From positions 21,896,995 through 21,960,994 of the forward strand of contig NC_090187.1 of the NCBI RefSeq assembly GCF_024679245.1: a DNA stretch of 64,000 nt, given 5' to 3'. The position numbers were made by a program, and so were the translations under genes. Source of the stretch: Pseudorasbora parva (taxonomy: Eukaryota; Chordata; Actinopteri; Cypriniformes; Gobionidae). Below, piece by piece: positions 36,775-50,078 of this stretch (position 1 is the first letter of the stretch; every line of letters starts with the position of its first letter). A model generated the notes under the pieces. It was not told where the DNA came from. It did not search any database and saw only the letters and a list, made by a program, of their open reading frames with translations.

Positions 36775-39721
36775 GCTGCAGATTGCTGATCTCTCTCCCC
36801 CGGCCATTGCAACAAAACAGAAAAAAGAGAGAGAAAACAAAGAGAAAGACAGATTGGGAAAATGCATGTAGAGGAAGAGGAAACCCTTTGAAGACTTGTG
36901 CTCTGAAATGCCTCTCAACAACATGGACTGCATCACTCCACTCCAGATCAACTATAAAGATCTTCTATTTAAAAAAAAAAAATGAACATCAATCATTAAT
37001 TAAAACTTTAAATAACACTTACGTAAAAAGCGCCTAAATTACATGTCAGAGTGGATGGTAACGTCCTCCCGTTCTGAATCGACCCTTTATTCGTTTGCGG
37101 TGTAAAAGGTCACTCTAGTCCTAGAGTTCAGAGGTCTGACGGATCGGTCAATGTTTAATGTCGAACTACAGCGATTAGTTGCATCAATTAAAAGTCTTGT
37201 GATGCAAACTTACGAAAAGACAAAGAAAATATAGTTCACTGCTTGATATAATACTGTATAAGACCAGCTGAAAAAAAGAAGAAGGAAAGAGCAGGGCAGA
37301 GAGGGCATGAAAAGGACATCATACGTCGTCAAAACTGCTACAGGGAAACAGAGAATGTGCTGTGGATTCATCCAATAATCAACCAATGAGCCTGGTTTGA
37401 CCAATGTGCATTGCTTATTGATGACATGCCAATAAAAAAATGCATCGTTACACATATATTACATATACCAAAGGCCTCGACTCGCTTTAACTTGCTTTTG
37501 CCAAAGAATGTGCTCTTACTAAAGGCAAATAATTATACTGTATTATATAATGCAATGAGGTTACAGAAAATTTCAGACGAATGTCTAGAAAGAAAATGAA
37601 GCCTATTCTCCCCCCCCCAGACACAATTTCCCCTTGAAATTCTGATAAATCATTATTTTGCTCTGTTGAATTCTAAATGACAAAAAATCTTTACAAAGTA
37701 AAAATTACAATATTGCAGAGATTCTAATGAGAATCACTATTGAGAATAATGTGAATTAAATAATAATGCAAAATAGGCTTCACTTTATTTATGTGAAATC
37801 TGAATTTTTCCGCAGCTCTCCGTAGGATTCAGACACTCTGCGCCCTCACTCTCTCTCCTTTTACTCAAAACGCCGAAGGGAATGTGCTGTAAAGTAAATG
37901 TATTATTAAAATCAATCCATAAGCTGTGATTCGACATGATGCAACCATGCTTTGCAGAGGCATAGTTTCCATCTGATTACACTATACTGCATTCACCCGC
38001 ATGACACATGCATTACTAGACGTTATTACTTCCACATAAGATCAGAGAATCGGTTCTTCCCACTTTTGAGTGTACTATATATCGAAATAGTGGTTGATCA
38101 GCCAAACAAATAACAAAAAGAGAGTGATACTGTTCTGTACTGACAATAATATTACTTCCAGAGACATTACCAAGACTAATGGTTTGCAGAGTAAATGCTT
38201 GATTTTTTTCTTACTTACATCATTAAATATGAGAGTGTACCGTATAATTGGTTATTAAGTTATGTCTATTTGTCAATGTGCAATGCTTCAGTATGATAAC
38301 ATTTCATAGAATACTTGATATGTCACTTCTGAGTACACTATTCATGGATACAGGCGAGGCCTTGGGATAGGAAATCAATCTCTTTCTCTCTCTCTAAAAA
38401 TGCTGTAAATTACAATTAAAAGCCATTCAAGCAGGCCGTTCTTATTATTGCATTGAACAACTCCGATTCTACGCCTATAGTCTGTGCAAAACTACAGGCC
38501 TAAAGGCCCAAGAATTCACAGAGGACCAGGGGTTAGACCCACTCTAAACCCGGAGCTGATTGGAGATTAATGCCGGAACGCCTTCCCTTCCTTTTGTATT
38601 TGTGTTTTTTTTTGCTTTCAGTGCTATTTTCGATGCGATAAAGTCCCTTTAAATTCTGGATGCGATCCTAATCGTTCCGTCAGAGTAGCGTCCGTCCTGT
38701 CTGGCCTCGAAGTTGGCACACGCTTTGATCAGATTCAATGCCACCGGGATGACATCGCACCCAGAGGCTCCAGCTAAGTGCCACTGATAGTATTTTTTCC
38801 CCCTCAATATTCTCCGCGCGATGGTTCGCACCTTCTGCCGTGAGCGCATGCTCGCGTGCCGCTGCTTTCCCTGCGAGAGCACCCATGCGCGCACATTTAT
38901 ATAAATCGAATATACACGTTATAGTTCAGAAGCTTACGCTATCCTGACATATAAGCTAATAAAGTAACCAGCTCACTCAAACGTTCTCTATTTAGTGAAT
39001 AACTAAGATTACTGTATGTACTCATTATCCTAATGAAGGTTAAACCACGTTTGCACTGCCATACTAATGATATATTCCTTACAAATCTACATGAACAGCT
39101 ACAAGCTGGAAGACACCCTTGTTATCGATGATAGAATGAAATGAGGGAGAATTGAATCGGATGAAATTAAATTTCCTTAAAAAAATCAACAATTCGAGAG
39201 GGTTCTGTTAGAGAACGGGGAAAGCTGAAATGAAACGCCGCTGTAAATAAATAATAATAATAATAAAATAAAATAAAAACATGAACCCTGTGCTAATATC
39301 TAAAGGTTATAAAATTTGGCAGCATAATTGGATGATTATGATCCGAAGAGGTGCTGATATTGCGTCGGTACATTCCTACACACCAGCGTTTATACTGAAC
39401 ACAAAGACAAATCGTTTGAAGAGGCGTGATTGGTCGAAATCATTCTGGAGTTCTTACAGAAGTAACTATGGAACAATGAAGAATTAAAACAACCTAATGC
39501 AAGAACATCATCCCAAAAAAAATGAGAAAAAAAAAGAAAAATTAAAATTAAATAAAAAAAGATAAAAAAGCAGCTTTTACAAAAACACGTAAGAATGCAT
39601 AAAGTGACCCTTGCACTTTTTTCTCTTTTGTTCTTGCAAACAGACGTGGCACCTCCTTGTTGAGCACAGAGCGCCGATGTAAGACTTGAGTAGTTGCATA
39701 CAATGTTTGACTCCAGATCTG

Positions 39722-39830
<109 letters not shown>

Positions 39831-39919
39831 GAGAAGTCAGAGAATGCTCTTCATTGGCTGGGTGGAGCCACAATGAATGGGTTGTGTGGGCGGGAACTCA
39901 CATGATTGGCAGGTGGGCT

Positions 39920-40032
39920 CTACCAGTGAGGTGGCACGTAGCTGTACCCAGGTGTTCCTTGGGGTCGGTACGTTGGCACGGTGACGGGGTGTGCGCCGAT
40001 CTGAGTGTGCTGAGGGGTGGTCAGCAAGGTTC
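39920..40032 (-). CDS. fam168a: fam168a terminal coding exon with stop codon
   Basis: The acceptor is ..ttacag. The first two bases (GA) complete a Gly codon begun in the previous exon. Then come 36 codons and TAG at 39920-39922. The encoded C-terminus reads [19 protein letters not shown] followed by [17 protein letters not shown]. The SYVPPHW ending is typical of FAM168A (FAM168B ends in PPQW). Phases across all five exons are consistent, and the 638 nt of coding sequence give 211 residues after the shared Gly. The reading frame is intact throughout, so the gene looks functional in the visible part. Confidence 0.95.
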
Positions 40033-40087
40033 CTGTAATATAACATTTATTATATTAATGTCATACACACACACACACAAATATAAG

Positions 40088-40090
<3 letters not shown>

Positions 40091-40159
<69 letters not shown>
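40091..40159. repeat. (AT)n microsatellite in the last fam168a intron
   Basis: Pure AT, starting about 60 bp inside the intron from the terminal-exon acceptor, preceded by a short (CA)8 run. Confidence 0.95.
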
Positions 40160-40163
<4 letters not shown>

Positions 40164-40213
40164 GTCTGTGAAAATTAGCGCGTTAATAATGGGTTAATGC
40201 AAATTAATTTTAA

Positions 40214-40645
40214 AGCTACACTGTGTGTTATTTTCCCCCATCTAGTGGTGAAGAGGTATATGACCATCCAGTGAATAATAGTTTCTGTTCCTCTCAATTC
40301 TGATTTTGTTTTAACTCCTACGGTGGCCGATTTAGTCCAAGATTAACATAGCATTCCCCCTCTTCACATTCGACACGGTGCCATCGAGTGTTAAAACGCG
40401 AAAAGAGAAGCTTGAATTTACGGGTATGTCCCTTTTTGGGTAATGTACTTTCAAGATGGAGGGGCAACATGGCGACCGGCATTTGAACCCCCTCACCCGT
40501 ATGTTTTTTCAATGGCATAGTATAAACTTACGAGAATACTTTATACCTTAAAAGAAGTAAATATACATTAATGAGCACATATATTTTTAGAAAGAACTAA
40601 GTGTTTTTAGCTAAGAATATACTAAAAAAGTTACACAGTGTAGCT
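40214..40645. mobile_element. TTAA-flanked MITE (agctacactgtg), nested in another MITE
   Basis: TTAA stands at 40210-40213 and 40646-40649. The ends agctacactgtgtgttatt and gttacacagtgtagct are inverted. It interrupts an outer repeat (gcgcgttaataatgggttaa..attaatttt to cattaattttattaacgcgc). Confidence 0.88.
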
Positions 40646-41093
40646 TTAACAGCATTAATTTTATTAACGCGCGATTAACACAGCGCGCATTTTCTGTTTG
40701 ACCCATGGCCTGTAGTTGGAGAAATTGAGATCAGCCATAGACGTAAAGGATGGAGCAGCAAACATTAATAGGGAAAGAAAAGGGTTAACAGTAACATTAC
40801 TTTGAAACAAGTGCAGTTATAGCCTACATAAGCTACCATATTTTCTACTTAACTTTTATTAGACTCCGGGGCGAAAGAAAAGTGTGTTTTTTCTGCAGTC
40901 CGAGCGCGATGCACTGAAGCTCACTCTCGCTCATATCTAAGATAAATCATTAACACGTCACCGCTTACAGTACATGTGTTTTATGGAACTAAATACATTA
41001 CAGTTGGTTAAAACGAATATGCAGGTTACTTTTCTGAACAAGAGCGCTTCCGAGTCAGTGCTCTTCATACTGTTCGCGTGAATCACGGCACAG

Positions 41094-41262
<169 letters not shown>

Positions 41263-41622
41263 AAATACCGGCAGTTCAAAAGGGAACGCACATCTCTTAA
41301 AAGGGCCACACTATATTCCTACTCGTGGAATATGGACCTCCTCCAGATATGGTGTGGTACTGGTGCGCTCACAGGTCCGCATAACAGCTTTCACATTACC
41401 AATTTTTTCAAAAACTGCCAGTGTAAAAACTCCCTTTATTAATATTCTTAAAATGAGAAAAATAACTGCTTATTCTGAATTGTTAAGCTTAGGCTTAAGA
41501 GACATGAACTAGTTCATCCGTGACCTTTGATACATGTCTAATCTTTATGCTCTGAGTATTGTTTCTACTGTGAGCCTACACGCTGATATGAGCAAATATC
41601 CAATCACATGTACTAAAATTAA

Positions 41623-42470
41623 AGGGGTACTTCAGTGCTGGGAAGATGAATCTGTATTTAAACTGGGTCAGTATAATGTAGTAGAAATGTGAAATTATTT
41701 TTGAATTTGGTGCCTTCTAGACTGAGAAAAGACAGAAAATGTATTTGTCTCATGGGGATGAAAGACTACAATTCCCAGAATGCTTCGCTGCCCTACGAGG
41801 CCACTCCAAAGTCACCACTACTGAATCACTTTTACTTTCCCACCACCACGTTCATTTTCATTAAATCAGTTCAGTTAGAGAACAGACACTAAAATTAAAA
41901 ACTGAAAGTGTCTGTTCAATATATTGTGATTTAGCCGCAGAGAAAGTGTCAGCACAATCGCAGCAGAAGTCCGATTACACGCATAGTGATGAGCTGAATG
42001 AGCTCTCGTGATGAGAGCTGAGGTAAACGTGTCACAGCTCGCGGCAGTAGTTCTCAGCGCGTGTTCAGTCTGGCGCATTTTCAGTTCATGCCTTTGGAAG
42101 ATTTACTTTCATAGGAATTAACTTGAGAAGATAAAATACGCACTTTGCTCCGCCGGCCACACTGTTTCCATGAATGACTGAGCCGAGCTGAGCTGTGAGT
42201 GCGACCCCCATCCCCCATGTGCAAGTTGAAAACATGCGGAAATCTCTGCGGTCATGCGCTCCCTCTGCTGGCTGTAGTCTTTAGCGTCTGGCCAAACATT
42301 TTACCTATGACGCAAATCGACGATTTTTGCGTCACCAGAATAATGTTTCCAGAAAAAAATGCATAAAACTCTTGTCTCAGGGGCATATGAGAGGGGTGAG
42401 CACGATCATTCGAATATACTCCAGGGTTTTTACTTATAGAAAGCTATATGCTAATCGCTGAAGTAACCCT
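41623..42470 (+). mobile_element. TTAA MITE (aggggtacttcagtgctg), copy 1
   Basis: TTAA stands at 41619-41622 and 42471-42474. 848 bp. It shares with copy 2, inverted, gactacaattcccagaatgc, ccctctgctggctg and the actccagggttt segment. Confidence 0.9.
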
Positions 42471-42511
42471 TTAAGGGGTGTTTACCCGCGTTTTGAAGCC
42501 TTTCCGGTTAA

Positions 42512-43314
42512 AGGGTTACTTCAGCGATTAGCATATGGCTTTGTATCAGTAGAAACCCTGGAGTATATTCAAATGATTGTGCTTTCCCCCCTCATTTCCC
42601 CCTGAGACAAGAGATTTATGCATTTTATTTCTGGAAAAAATCCTCCTATGATGCAAATTGACGATATTTGCATCATAGGAGTAATGTTTGCTCAAAGGCT
42701 AAAGACTCCAGCCAGCAGAGGGAGCCATTTCCGCATGTTTTGAATCCGCGCATGGGGGATGGAGATCACACTCAGAGCTCATCTCGCAGCTATAGGCACT
42801 CATTTAAACGGAGCTATGGTGAGCAATGTAAGTCTTTTAACTTCTCAAATTAATTTCTATGAAAGTTAAGCTTGCAAAGGCATGAACTGAAACGCGCCAG
42901 ACTGAACTCGCGTTGTGAATGTTTGCCGCGAGTGAGTGTAGTCGCGATTACCTCAGCTCTCATCACAAGAGCTCATTAGCTCATTTATCTCACTCCTGCA
43001 GTTAGTGCTCAATGCTGTGATACTCACGCGGTGACTCACTCATTATATTGAACAGACACGTTCAGTTTTTAATTGTAGTGTCTTCTTCAACTCAGTCACA
43101 GTAATCCAGTTGGTGGCTTTGGGAATGGCCTTACAGGGCAGCGAAGCATTCTGGGAATTGTAGTCTTTCATCCCCATGAAAGTATAGAAGGTATAATTTT
43201 CTTCTCAGTTTTCTCAGTATAGAAGGCACCAAATTCAAAAATAATTTCACATTTCTACTTCATTGATGACCCAGTTTAAATACAGGTTAATCTTCCCAGC
43301 GCTGAAGTATCCCT
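42512..43314 (-). mobile_element. TTAA MITE (agggttacttcagcg), copy 2, inverted
   Basis: TTAA stands at 42508-42511 and 43315-43318. 803 bp. Head-to-head with copy 1, separated by 41 bp counting the TTAAs. Confidence 0.9.
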
Positions 43315-43511
43315 TTAAACATTTTATTCGAAATTATATTTTTAACCGGCAAGGCACGGACTGTTCAAGGCAAGGCACAGACTGTCTTATTGCGCTAATA
43401 ATGTCAAAGTCGGTTATATCTTAAGTGAAAGAAAAATCGCCTGCGTCTATATATGAGATGTGAGCAGGTCTTCAGTTGACAGTAGCAGACTAGTGAACTG
43501 CGTGTCCTTAA

Positions 43512-44017
43512 AGGGACAGTTAACCTCTAAAATGATGTTAATAAAAAAAAGACCTTTAATACAGTAGCTTTTAATAAATGTTGTATATTGAAGACTATGT
43601 AGTTTTAATTTAATTAAAATGTATAAACCAAGGTATGTACATGAGGACTAATTGTATTGTTGCATCCTTTATATATATATATTCAGTCTGGCGCGATATA
43701 TATCAGTCTGGCTACCTTTGTGCGTCTCTAGTCTCTAAACAGCGCTATTTGTGTGAAAAAAATGACATGTATAGCCTTTTAGTTGTTTTATGTTTTTTTT
43801 AGTTCTGTAATTTCCCGTATTACAGTGAACTAGACCATGAACTAACTGTATTGTTACATCCTTTATATATATATATATATACATTTTAATAAATTAAAAC
43901 TACATAGTCTTCAATATACAACATTGATTAAAAGCTACTGTATTAATTTTTATTATTAATTAATTTTAATTGTTATTAATTATTTTATTAACATAATTTA
44001 AGAGGTGAATTGTCCCT
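43512..44017. mobile_element. TTAA foldback MITE (agggacagttaacctc)
   Basis: TTAA stands at 43508-43511 and 44018-44021. The arms share tatattgaagactatgtagt and its inverse, and ttgcatcctttatatatat with a variant. Confidence 0.88.
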
Positions 44018-44699
44018 TTAAGGACAAATGTTCAAAATAGGCTGCACTGCTGTCAATTTAAGACCTGCTGGCATCTCATATACAGACACACACAGATTTT
44101 ACTTTCACTTTAGACATAACCGACAGTGTTTATATATGTTAACCATGTGTGTATTTGACAGAATTAGAACCGGAACACTACTTAGTCCAGTAATAACATG
44201 TGCTTTGCGTTTAAGGCAAAACTGTGCATAAGCACGCAAATTAAATGTTTAACCGGCAAGGCTTTAAACACCCCCTAACTGTAGTGCATATGATTGGATA
44301 TTTGCTCATATCAGTGTGTAGACTCACAGGCACACTCAAAAAGAGGCAAAATAAACTGAGAGAAATATTTCAAATGAAGAGAAAGGGAAATAATTAATGA
44401 AATGCCACAAAAAGAAAAAAAAAGAAAAAACGCAATTCACAAGGGCATATTGAACCGTGAATGTCGTACCGAACGGTTCAATATTATATTGAGTATTGTG
44501 GCATTACTAATATATGTATATCAAGACACTTTGCTGCCATACCATGAGGGCAGCAGCACAATGATATTACGCAGCACCTGAAAATAGTCCCACCAAACTC
44601 TCTGTGCAAGCAGGTTGTCAAGTTAAGTTATATTGATGGAAGTTAGATTATTTTCAGACGCTGCGCAATATCATTCCGCCGCTGCACCCATGTAAAGTA

Positions 44700-45012
44700 A
44701 AGTAAAGTTCCCTGATTATTACGCAGGAATGAGAATATAGTTCCTAGCGATAACGGTCTAGAAAACTTTTAATTTTCCCTCAGTCTTAGTACACAATGTA
44801 ACTATACACATCACAACATGTAAAATGATGGCATTATTTTGTCACTTTTTGAGCAGTAGGCTAGATGGAGCCGTTTACCTCCAGTCTTTGTGCTAAGCTA
44901 GGCTAGTGGTGTGTGCATCAGACAGAGTTATGGCACACATGGAGATAAAAATTATGTAGGGGCTTATTGAACTCTGGGGGATACGGTGAATAAGTTAAAG
45001 TCCCGTGTTCCT
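44700..45012. mobile_element. possible MITE ending gtgttcct-TTAA
   Basis: The right end resembles 24160-24181. Internal gctaagctaggcta. The left end was not found. Confidence 0.35.
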
Positions 45013-45237
45013 TTAAAATATCAGTTTAATAATCAGTATTTCTATAAGTTAGTTTATTTTGTAATGTCTAGTATTTGATACCTTTCTCATTTAACACAAT
45101 AATGACTTTAAAAACTTTATTATGGGGGGTAATTTCTTAGCCAACTTTGATGTGCGCTTAATTAGATTAATTCATCGGCACATCCAGTAATTAATTAGAT
45201 GAAAAGTTTTAAATACATTATTTTTATTCATATTTTT

Positions 45238-45351
<114 letters not shown>

Positions 45352-45386
45352 AACTTCAATAATATTATAATTTTTGAGCTTCTTAC

Positions 45387-45561
45387 CGGCAGACATGGCC
45401 ATCGTTGTTCCGGCCACCATGCCCATAGCCATGCCATTGGAGCGGGGCGCAGGTACAGGAGCAGGGTATATGGCGGAGGGGATGCTGTTGGGCTGGACCA
45501 CGGTGGTGTGGTGGATTACATGAGGCTGGGCGGCGTACACTGGCTGTGTGTAATAAGCACC
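45387..45561 (-). CDS. fam168a: fam168a coding exon ([12 protein letters not shown] to GTTMAMSA)
   Basis: This 175-nt exon has the acceptor ..cttctcag and the donor gtaaga. It encodes 58 whole codons plus one nucleotide (phase 1 end). It contains [38 protein letters not shown] and [24 protein letters not shown] and [14 protein letters not shown] are diagnostic of FAM168 proteins. The hydrophobic Met/Ala/Gly stretch near the end is part of the short C-terminal hydrophobic segment of the family. Just downstream of the donor, in the intron, lies a poly-A/(AT)n tract (45240-45351). This starts only about 35 bp past the splice site. Confidence 0.95.
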
Positions 45562-45803
45562 CTGAGAAGAAGATAAACAAATTATAATGCAATATTTACA
45601 AGTAGCTAACTGGTTGTATGTTCAAAACCTGTAAGGGGTGATCCATTGTATTGCATAGTGGGTGCTACGGGATTAAATCTGAATAGTCCTGGTTGTGAGG
45701 CAAATAAAGGCTCTAAGCTGGATAAACCAAAAAAGTTGTGTGGTGGCGCAGTGGTATAGGAATGGTATCAGATCCTAATACCACATAACTTTAATTTTTA
45801 ATA

Positions 45804-46632
45804 TAGGGAAGCATCGATACCACTTTTTCTAGAATGAGTCTGATACCGATACTTTCATTTGTGGTTTTTGCCAATATTGCATACCTGCATATTCATTTAA
45901 TTTGTAATAAATAAATAAAATTTTGGGTAGAGAACCCAAAATAATTGGAATCAAATTAGCTGACTTAATTTGTTTAGAAAATAGATATTATCTTTAGTTT
46001 TTTCATGCCTAATTATGCCTGTTGAAATATACTGTAGACTCTTCTGCTACTTTCACATCCATTTTATCATATTTTAGCCTTTATTTAATATCACAGTGAA
46101 TATTTAGAGCTGCTCCAGCAGGGCTCAATGCTAAGGATTTTTTTTTTTACTGGTCGGGCCAGTGGTTAAAATTCTTAGATACCAGTGAAATCACCAAATT
46201 GAATAAAGTGAGCAAATCTAAAATAACACTGCATAGTCTTCACTATATAAATTAAATATAAATGAATCCCCATCAAAGTTAAAAGAGTCATTCAGTAAAG
46301 AGGATCAGTGGGTGATTTCTTCTTTTTTTTTCTTTTGTTGTTAGATGAACAAAAAAAGCTGTATGTTTATTAGGCTGCTGTCACTTTAAGAGCTGCGAGT
46401 ATCCTACATACTGTCAGACGTGTGTTTTCTTTCTCAAATTAATTAGGTACATTTACTTCATAGACATCCTTCTCTGATATCCTCATTCTGCTCTCTGTTT
46501 GCTCCGTTGTCAGTGTTTTTTTTTTTGTCGTAACACAAACACTGTACACATTCAGCATGTTATCAGCTTTTAGTATCGGCACATTTTTAATGAGTGCGAG
46601 GAGAACACAAGAGCGGTACTGCCGCATCCCTA
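45804..46632. mobile_element. hAT-like element (tagggaagcatcgatacc)
   Basis: The ends tagggaagcatcgatacc and the gcggtactgccgcatcccta inverse. The flanking 8-mers ttttaata and atttacta agree at 6 of 8, a decayed target duplication. No intact transposase. Confidence 0.75.
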
Positions 46633-47538
46633 ATTTACTACAATAATGAATCAGTGTTGTTATTGTTAATTAAATAAAAATTATTAAAAACATTTTCGGT
46701 AAATGAAAGCTGAAATAAAATAAATTATTAGATGAAAAACTAAGTTAAAAAAATTAAATAGAACTGACATGGATAGCTTTAAATTAAAGTAATAAAACGA
46801 CTAAAACTAAAATAAACTAAAGCTTAATAGAAATATTATAATACTTATTTTTTTAATGAAAATGAAAATTTAAAACATAAATATAAAAGCTAATTCAATA
46901 TATGAATAAATACTATAACAGAATATAAATAATACTAAAAAAACTGTCCTGAATAATAGCCATATGGTATTTATTACATTCAAACATATTTAAAATGACA
47001 CTATGTCACAACCATAGTCCCGTTTACTTTAGTAATATAAAGTTTTTGAGGTAAAACAGAATATTATACAAGCAAAAATGATTTAATTAACTGATAATTT
47101 ATTGTTATTTGTATCCATCGTTATTTACTACTAGTGCTGTTATCTTTTTTTGCAGTTTTTAACAAATGTATAAACTACTGAAAACGTTTTAAAAAATGCA
47201 GTATTACTGACAAAAATAACCTATAAAAATACTTGAATAGCTACGGGCTGACATAGGTGATATCAGCTATATATTAATTTCAGGTCAAGCAAGATATTTT
47301 ATTATAATACAAAACCTTTTTTTTCTTCCTGATAAATAGTGCATAAGATAAAAAGGATCAAGTTTGATTTCTCCCTTGCCAACTAATTATTCAAAACACC
47401 ACAAAACATGCTTATTATGGATTATGTGTTATTCCAGCTTGCGGGTTAGTCGTCACCTTTATTTTTTACAGTGCTTTATACAATAGAAATGGTTTCAAAA
47501 CAGCTTTGCAATATTCACAATATAGAATAAGGCCTTAC
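46633..47538. other. fam168a intron, unassigned AT-rich DNA
   Basis: No repeat family recognised. Confidence 0.5.
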
Positions 47539-47681
47539 CTGAGCATAGAGGTTCTGCTGGGGATAGGCACTTCTAATAGGGTACATGGCCGTCTGGTAGG
47601 GGTTAGGTGATGGGGAATAGGGGGGAGGGGCTCCATTGGTCTGAGTAGGGGGGACTTTATAAGGCGTTCCTGCAGTGTATC
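47539..47681 (-). CDS. fam168a: fam168a coding exon ([11 protein letters not shown] to PQQNLYAQ)
   Basis: This 143-nt exon has the acceptor ..ctgtttcag and the donor gtaagg. It begins in phase 1 (GA completes an Arg codon) and ends in phase 0 after Gln. Its 47 codons contain [30 protein letters not shown] and [13 protein letters not shown]. This is the most conserved core of the FAM168 family. TPYKVPP, QTN and NLYAQ (rather than the SPYAQ of FAM168B) favour the A paralogue. There is no in-frame stop. The intron to the next exon is 1977 bp. Confidence 0.95.
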
Positions 47682-48446
47682 CTGAAACAGAGACGGAGAG
47701 AGATTTAGGTCTGGTATGCATCTGGCACACAATAATCGAATATAATACAAAAATATTCTTTCACATGCGTCCATGTGCTTTGGTTGGATTACCAAAACCT
47801 CCATGTCGCCACCGTCTGGTGAGCAACAGTAAAGCACACAAGACATGTAAAGAGGGAGTGCGCCAAACTAAACTAAAGCACACATGAAGTGCAAACACTC
47901 ACACACCCTTTCAAGTCAGAGATATCACACGTTAAACAACTAAGCACACACCAACACTTTCTCTTTTTCCACACACACCATCTGTTGGCTTTTTATTTGC
48001 CAGCGATTTATTGGAAGATTGTTGACAACAGAGTAGTAACAAAAAGCACAAGTATGTGACTTCAGCAGCCCAAACGGAAGTCTTTTAAAGAAAAAAATAC
48101 ATTGCTTTAGGCGTTATTAGTTACAAAACACACCTAAATATGCCCTACATACCAAACACATGCTATCAGTCATTACTTCACATTTGAGAAGCCACTGATG
48201 CAACACACCAGATTCAACTGGCTTTAATCTAGTATAGCCACTCCTGTCTAATTCAATCCCACACAACACAATATTTTACATAATCTCAACTCCAAAAGCT
48301 CTGCTGTCTACAGTTTGAATGAAACATTAGATCTCAGACAGCGTGTCTCCAGTGTGCAATGTGAGATTTCACCCGTCACAAACCCTAGTGAGCTGCTAAA
48401 CTTGTCAGCATTTTAAGACATCATAGGCTTACAAAAGAAAATATGC
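47682..48446. other. fam168a intron, unassigned DNA
   Basis: No feature recognised. Confidence 0.5.

Positions 48447-48526
<80 letters not shown>
48447..48526. repeat. (GT)/(TA)n microsatellite
   Basis: A short tgtgtgtg run leads into a pure TA array ending at 48526. Confidence 0.95.
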
Positions 48527-48531
<5 letters not shown>

Positions 48532-48873
48532 AATAAAATAATTGTATATGCTCATGTCAAATTTGACTGAAATCTGTTAGGAATCAAGTCTCCGGAGTGC
48601 TTCATGTCAGTGACTGTCTATATGGAGTATTATAAAAAATATATATAAACTTGTCATGTGATCAAAGGACAACTTTTGTATATTTCATTATCATTTAAAT
48701 TATAACAGTTAATTCAGTCAATAGATAAATCTATCACTGTTGAAATAATTCTATTATACTGTAAAAAATAAATAATTAAAATAAATTTATTTTTAATAAT
48801 AATAATAATCAAAATTCAAAATAGTAATACATGTTTATTACTGTTTTTATTGAATTTATTTAATTCCCGTGGA

Positions 48874-48944
48874 TTATACTTATAAAAAAATATCACACCT
48901 CTTATCAAAAAAAAAATAATAATAAAAAAAAAAATATATATATA

Positions 48945-48988
<44 letters not shown>

Positions 48989-49032
48989 TTTTTTTGATAA
49001 GAGGTGTAATATTTTTTTATAAGTATAATATA

Positions 49033-49116
<84 letters not shown>
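48874..49116. repeat. palindromic AT-rich repeat with (AT)n
   Basis: 48874-48910 (ttatacttataaaaaaatat, then cacacctcttatcaaaaaa) is inverted at 48988-49027 around an AT-rich loop. A further pure (AT)n array runs to 49116. Confidence 0.85.
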
Positions 49117-49120
<4 letters not shown>

Positions 49121-49295
49121 CATGGAAAATAAAAAGTGTTTAAAAAAAGTTTCCATTTCACGTAGGCAGCAGTGCAGCTCACTAGGATTTTAGAACAGAG
49201 CTCATTGTAAAGCTTGTTTACACAGCATGCGTGGAAGTCATTATGGGATTGAATCCTGTAGAGCAAGTGTTCTTTATAGGGAGAACGGGACCCTA

Positions 49296-49994
49296 TAGCT
49301 ATGTTCACACTGTGAGTCCAAATCCAATTACTTTTGTATACGACTGGAATCTGATCTAAATGATTGACTGTCCACACTGTGTATCACAACTGTTCAGATC
49401 AGATTTGTGTGTCCCGTGGGGCTCTTATATTGTCCTGGAATATCTGTATTGGTTTCTATGGCAATGACTTAGCATTGGAAGGCATTCACCAAAAACAACA
49501 ACAGCAGCAACATGGAGGGGCTTGCAATACAGATGTTGTCTTATGAAAATGACATGAGAATAAAGCTGGACTACAGCGTCTTCTGAGGAGAACAAATGTA
49601 GAAATATAGAAGGCTGGTATGCGTGGCTTTAGTCCATGCTGTCGTCTCTGCCGATCTCAAAACATGTCACCATTGTATTGTAATTTTCTGCTTGTCCAGC
49701 ACTTTGCAACAACACAGCCTTGTTTTGGCAGCGACGTATGACATGTTAGCGCTTTTCATGTCATGTGAAAGCGACATAAACCAGACGAAATCCGACCAGA
49801 GCAGTAAGACTGAAACAGATTTCAAGAAATGCGATTTGAACAGGATTTCAAACCACATTTGAATGTAGCTCAAAACGGATTCGTAAAAATAGCATTTCAC
49901 ATGATTTTTTTTGCCGTTCACACTTGCTAAATAGGATCAGATTCCAATCAGATATGCACAAAAATCAGATTTGGACTGACTGTGAACGAGGCTT
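49296..49994. mobile_element. foldback MITE (ttcacactgtgagtccaaat)
   Basis: The left end ctatgttcacactgtgagtc..aaatcc is paired with atttggactgactgtgaacg near 49990. Internal gatcagatt repeats. Boundaries approximate. Confidence 0.65.
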
Positions 49995-50078
49995 ATGTGA
50001 AAGAGTGCGTGTTTGTGTGTTATAGAGTTAAAAGGGGAACACACAGCAGTTACAGTAGAGTATAGTAATCATATTTAC

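Larger units (their letters stand above)
41560..44345. mobile_element. large outer foldback element carrying three nested TTAA MITEs
   Basis: The outer arm ctgatatgagcaaatatcca (41582) is inverted at 44300 (tggatatttgctcatatcag). The sequence ggggtgttt..aagcc..ccggttaa (42475-42511) is inverted at 44250-44280. The arms near 43380-43508 and 44022-44150 also pair (gacctgctggcatctcatat). It is cut up by the elements 41623-42470, 42512-43314 and 43512-44017. Confidence 0.7.
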
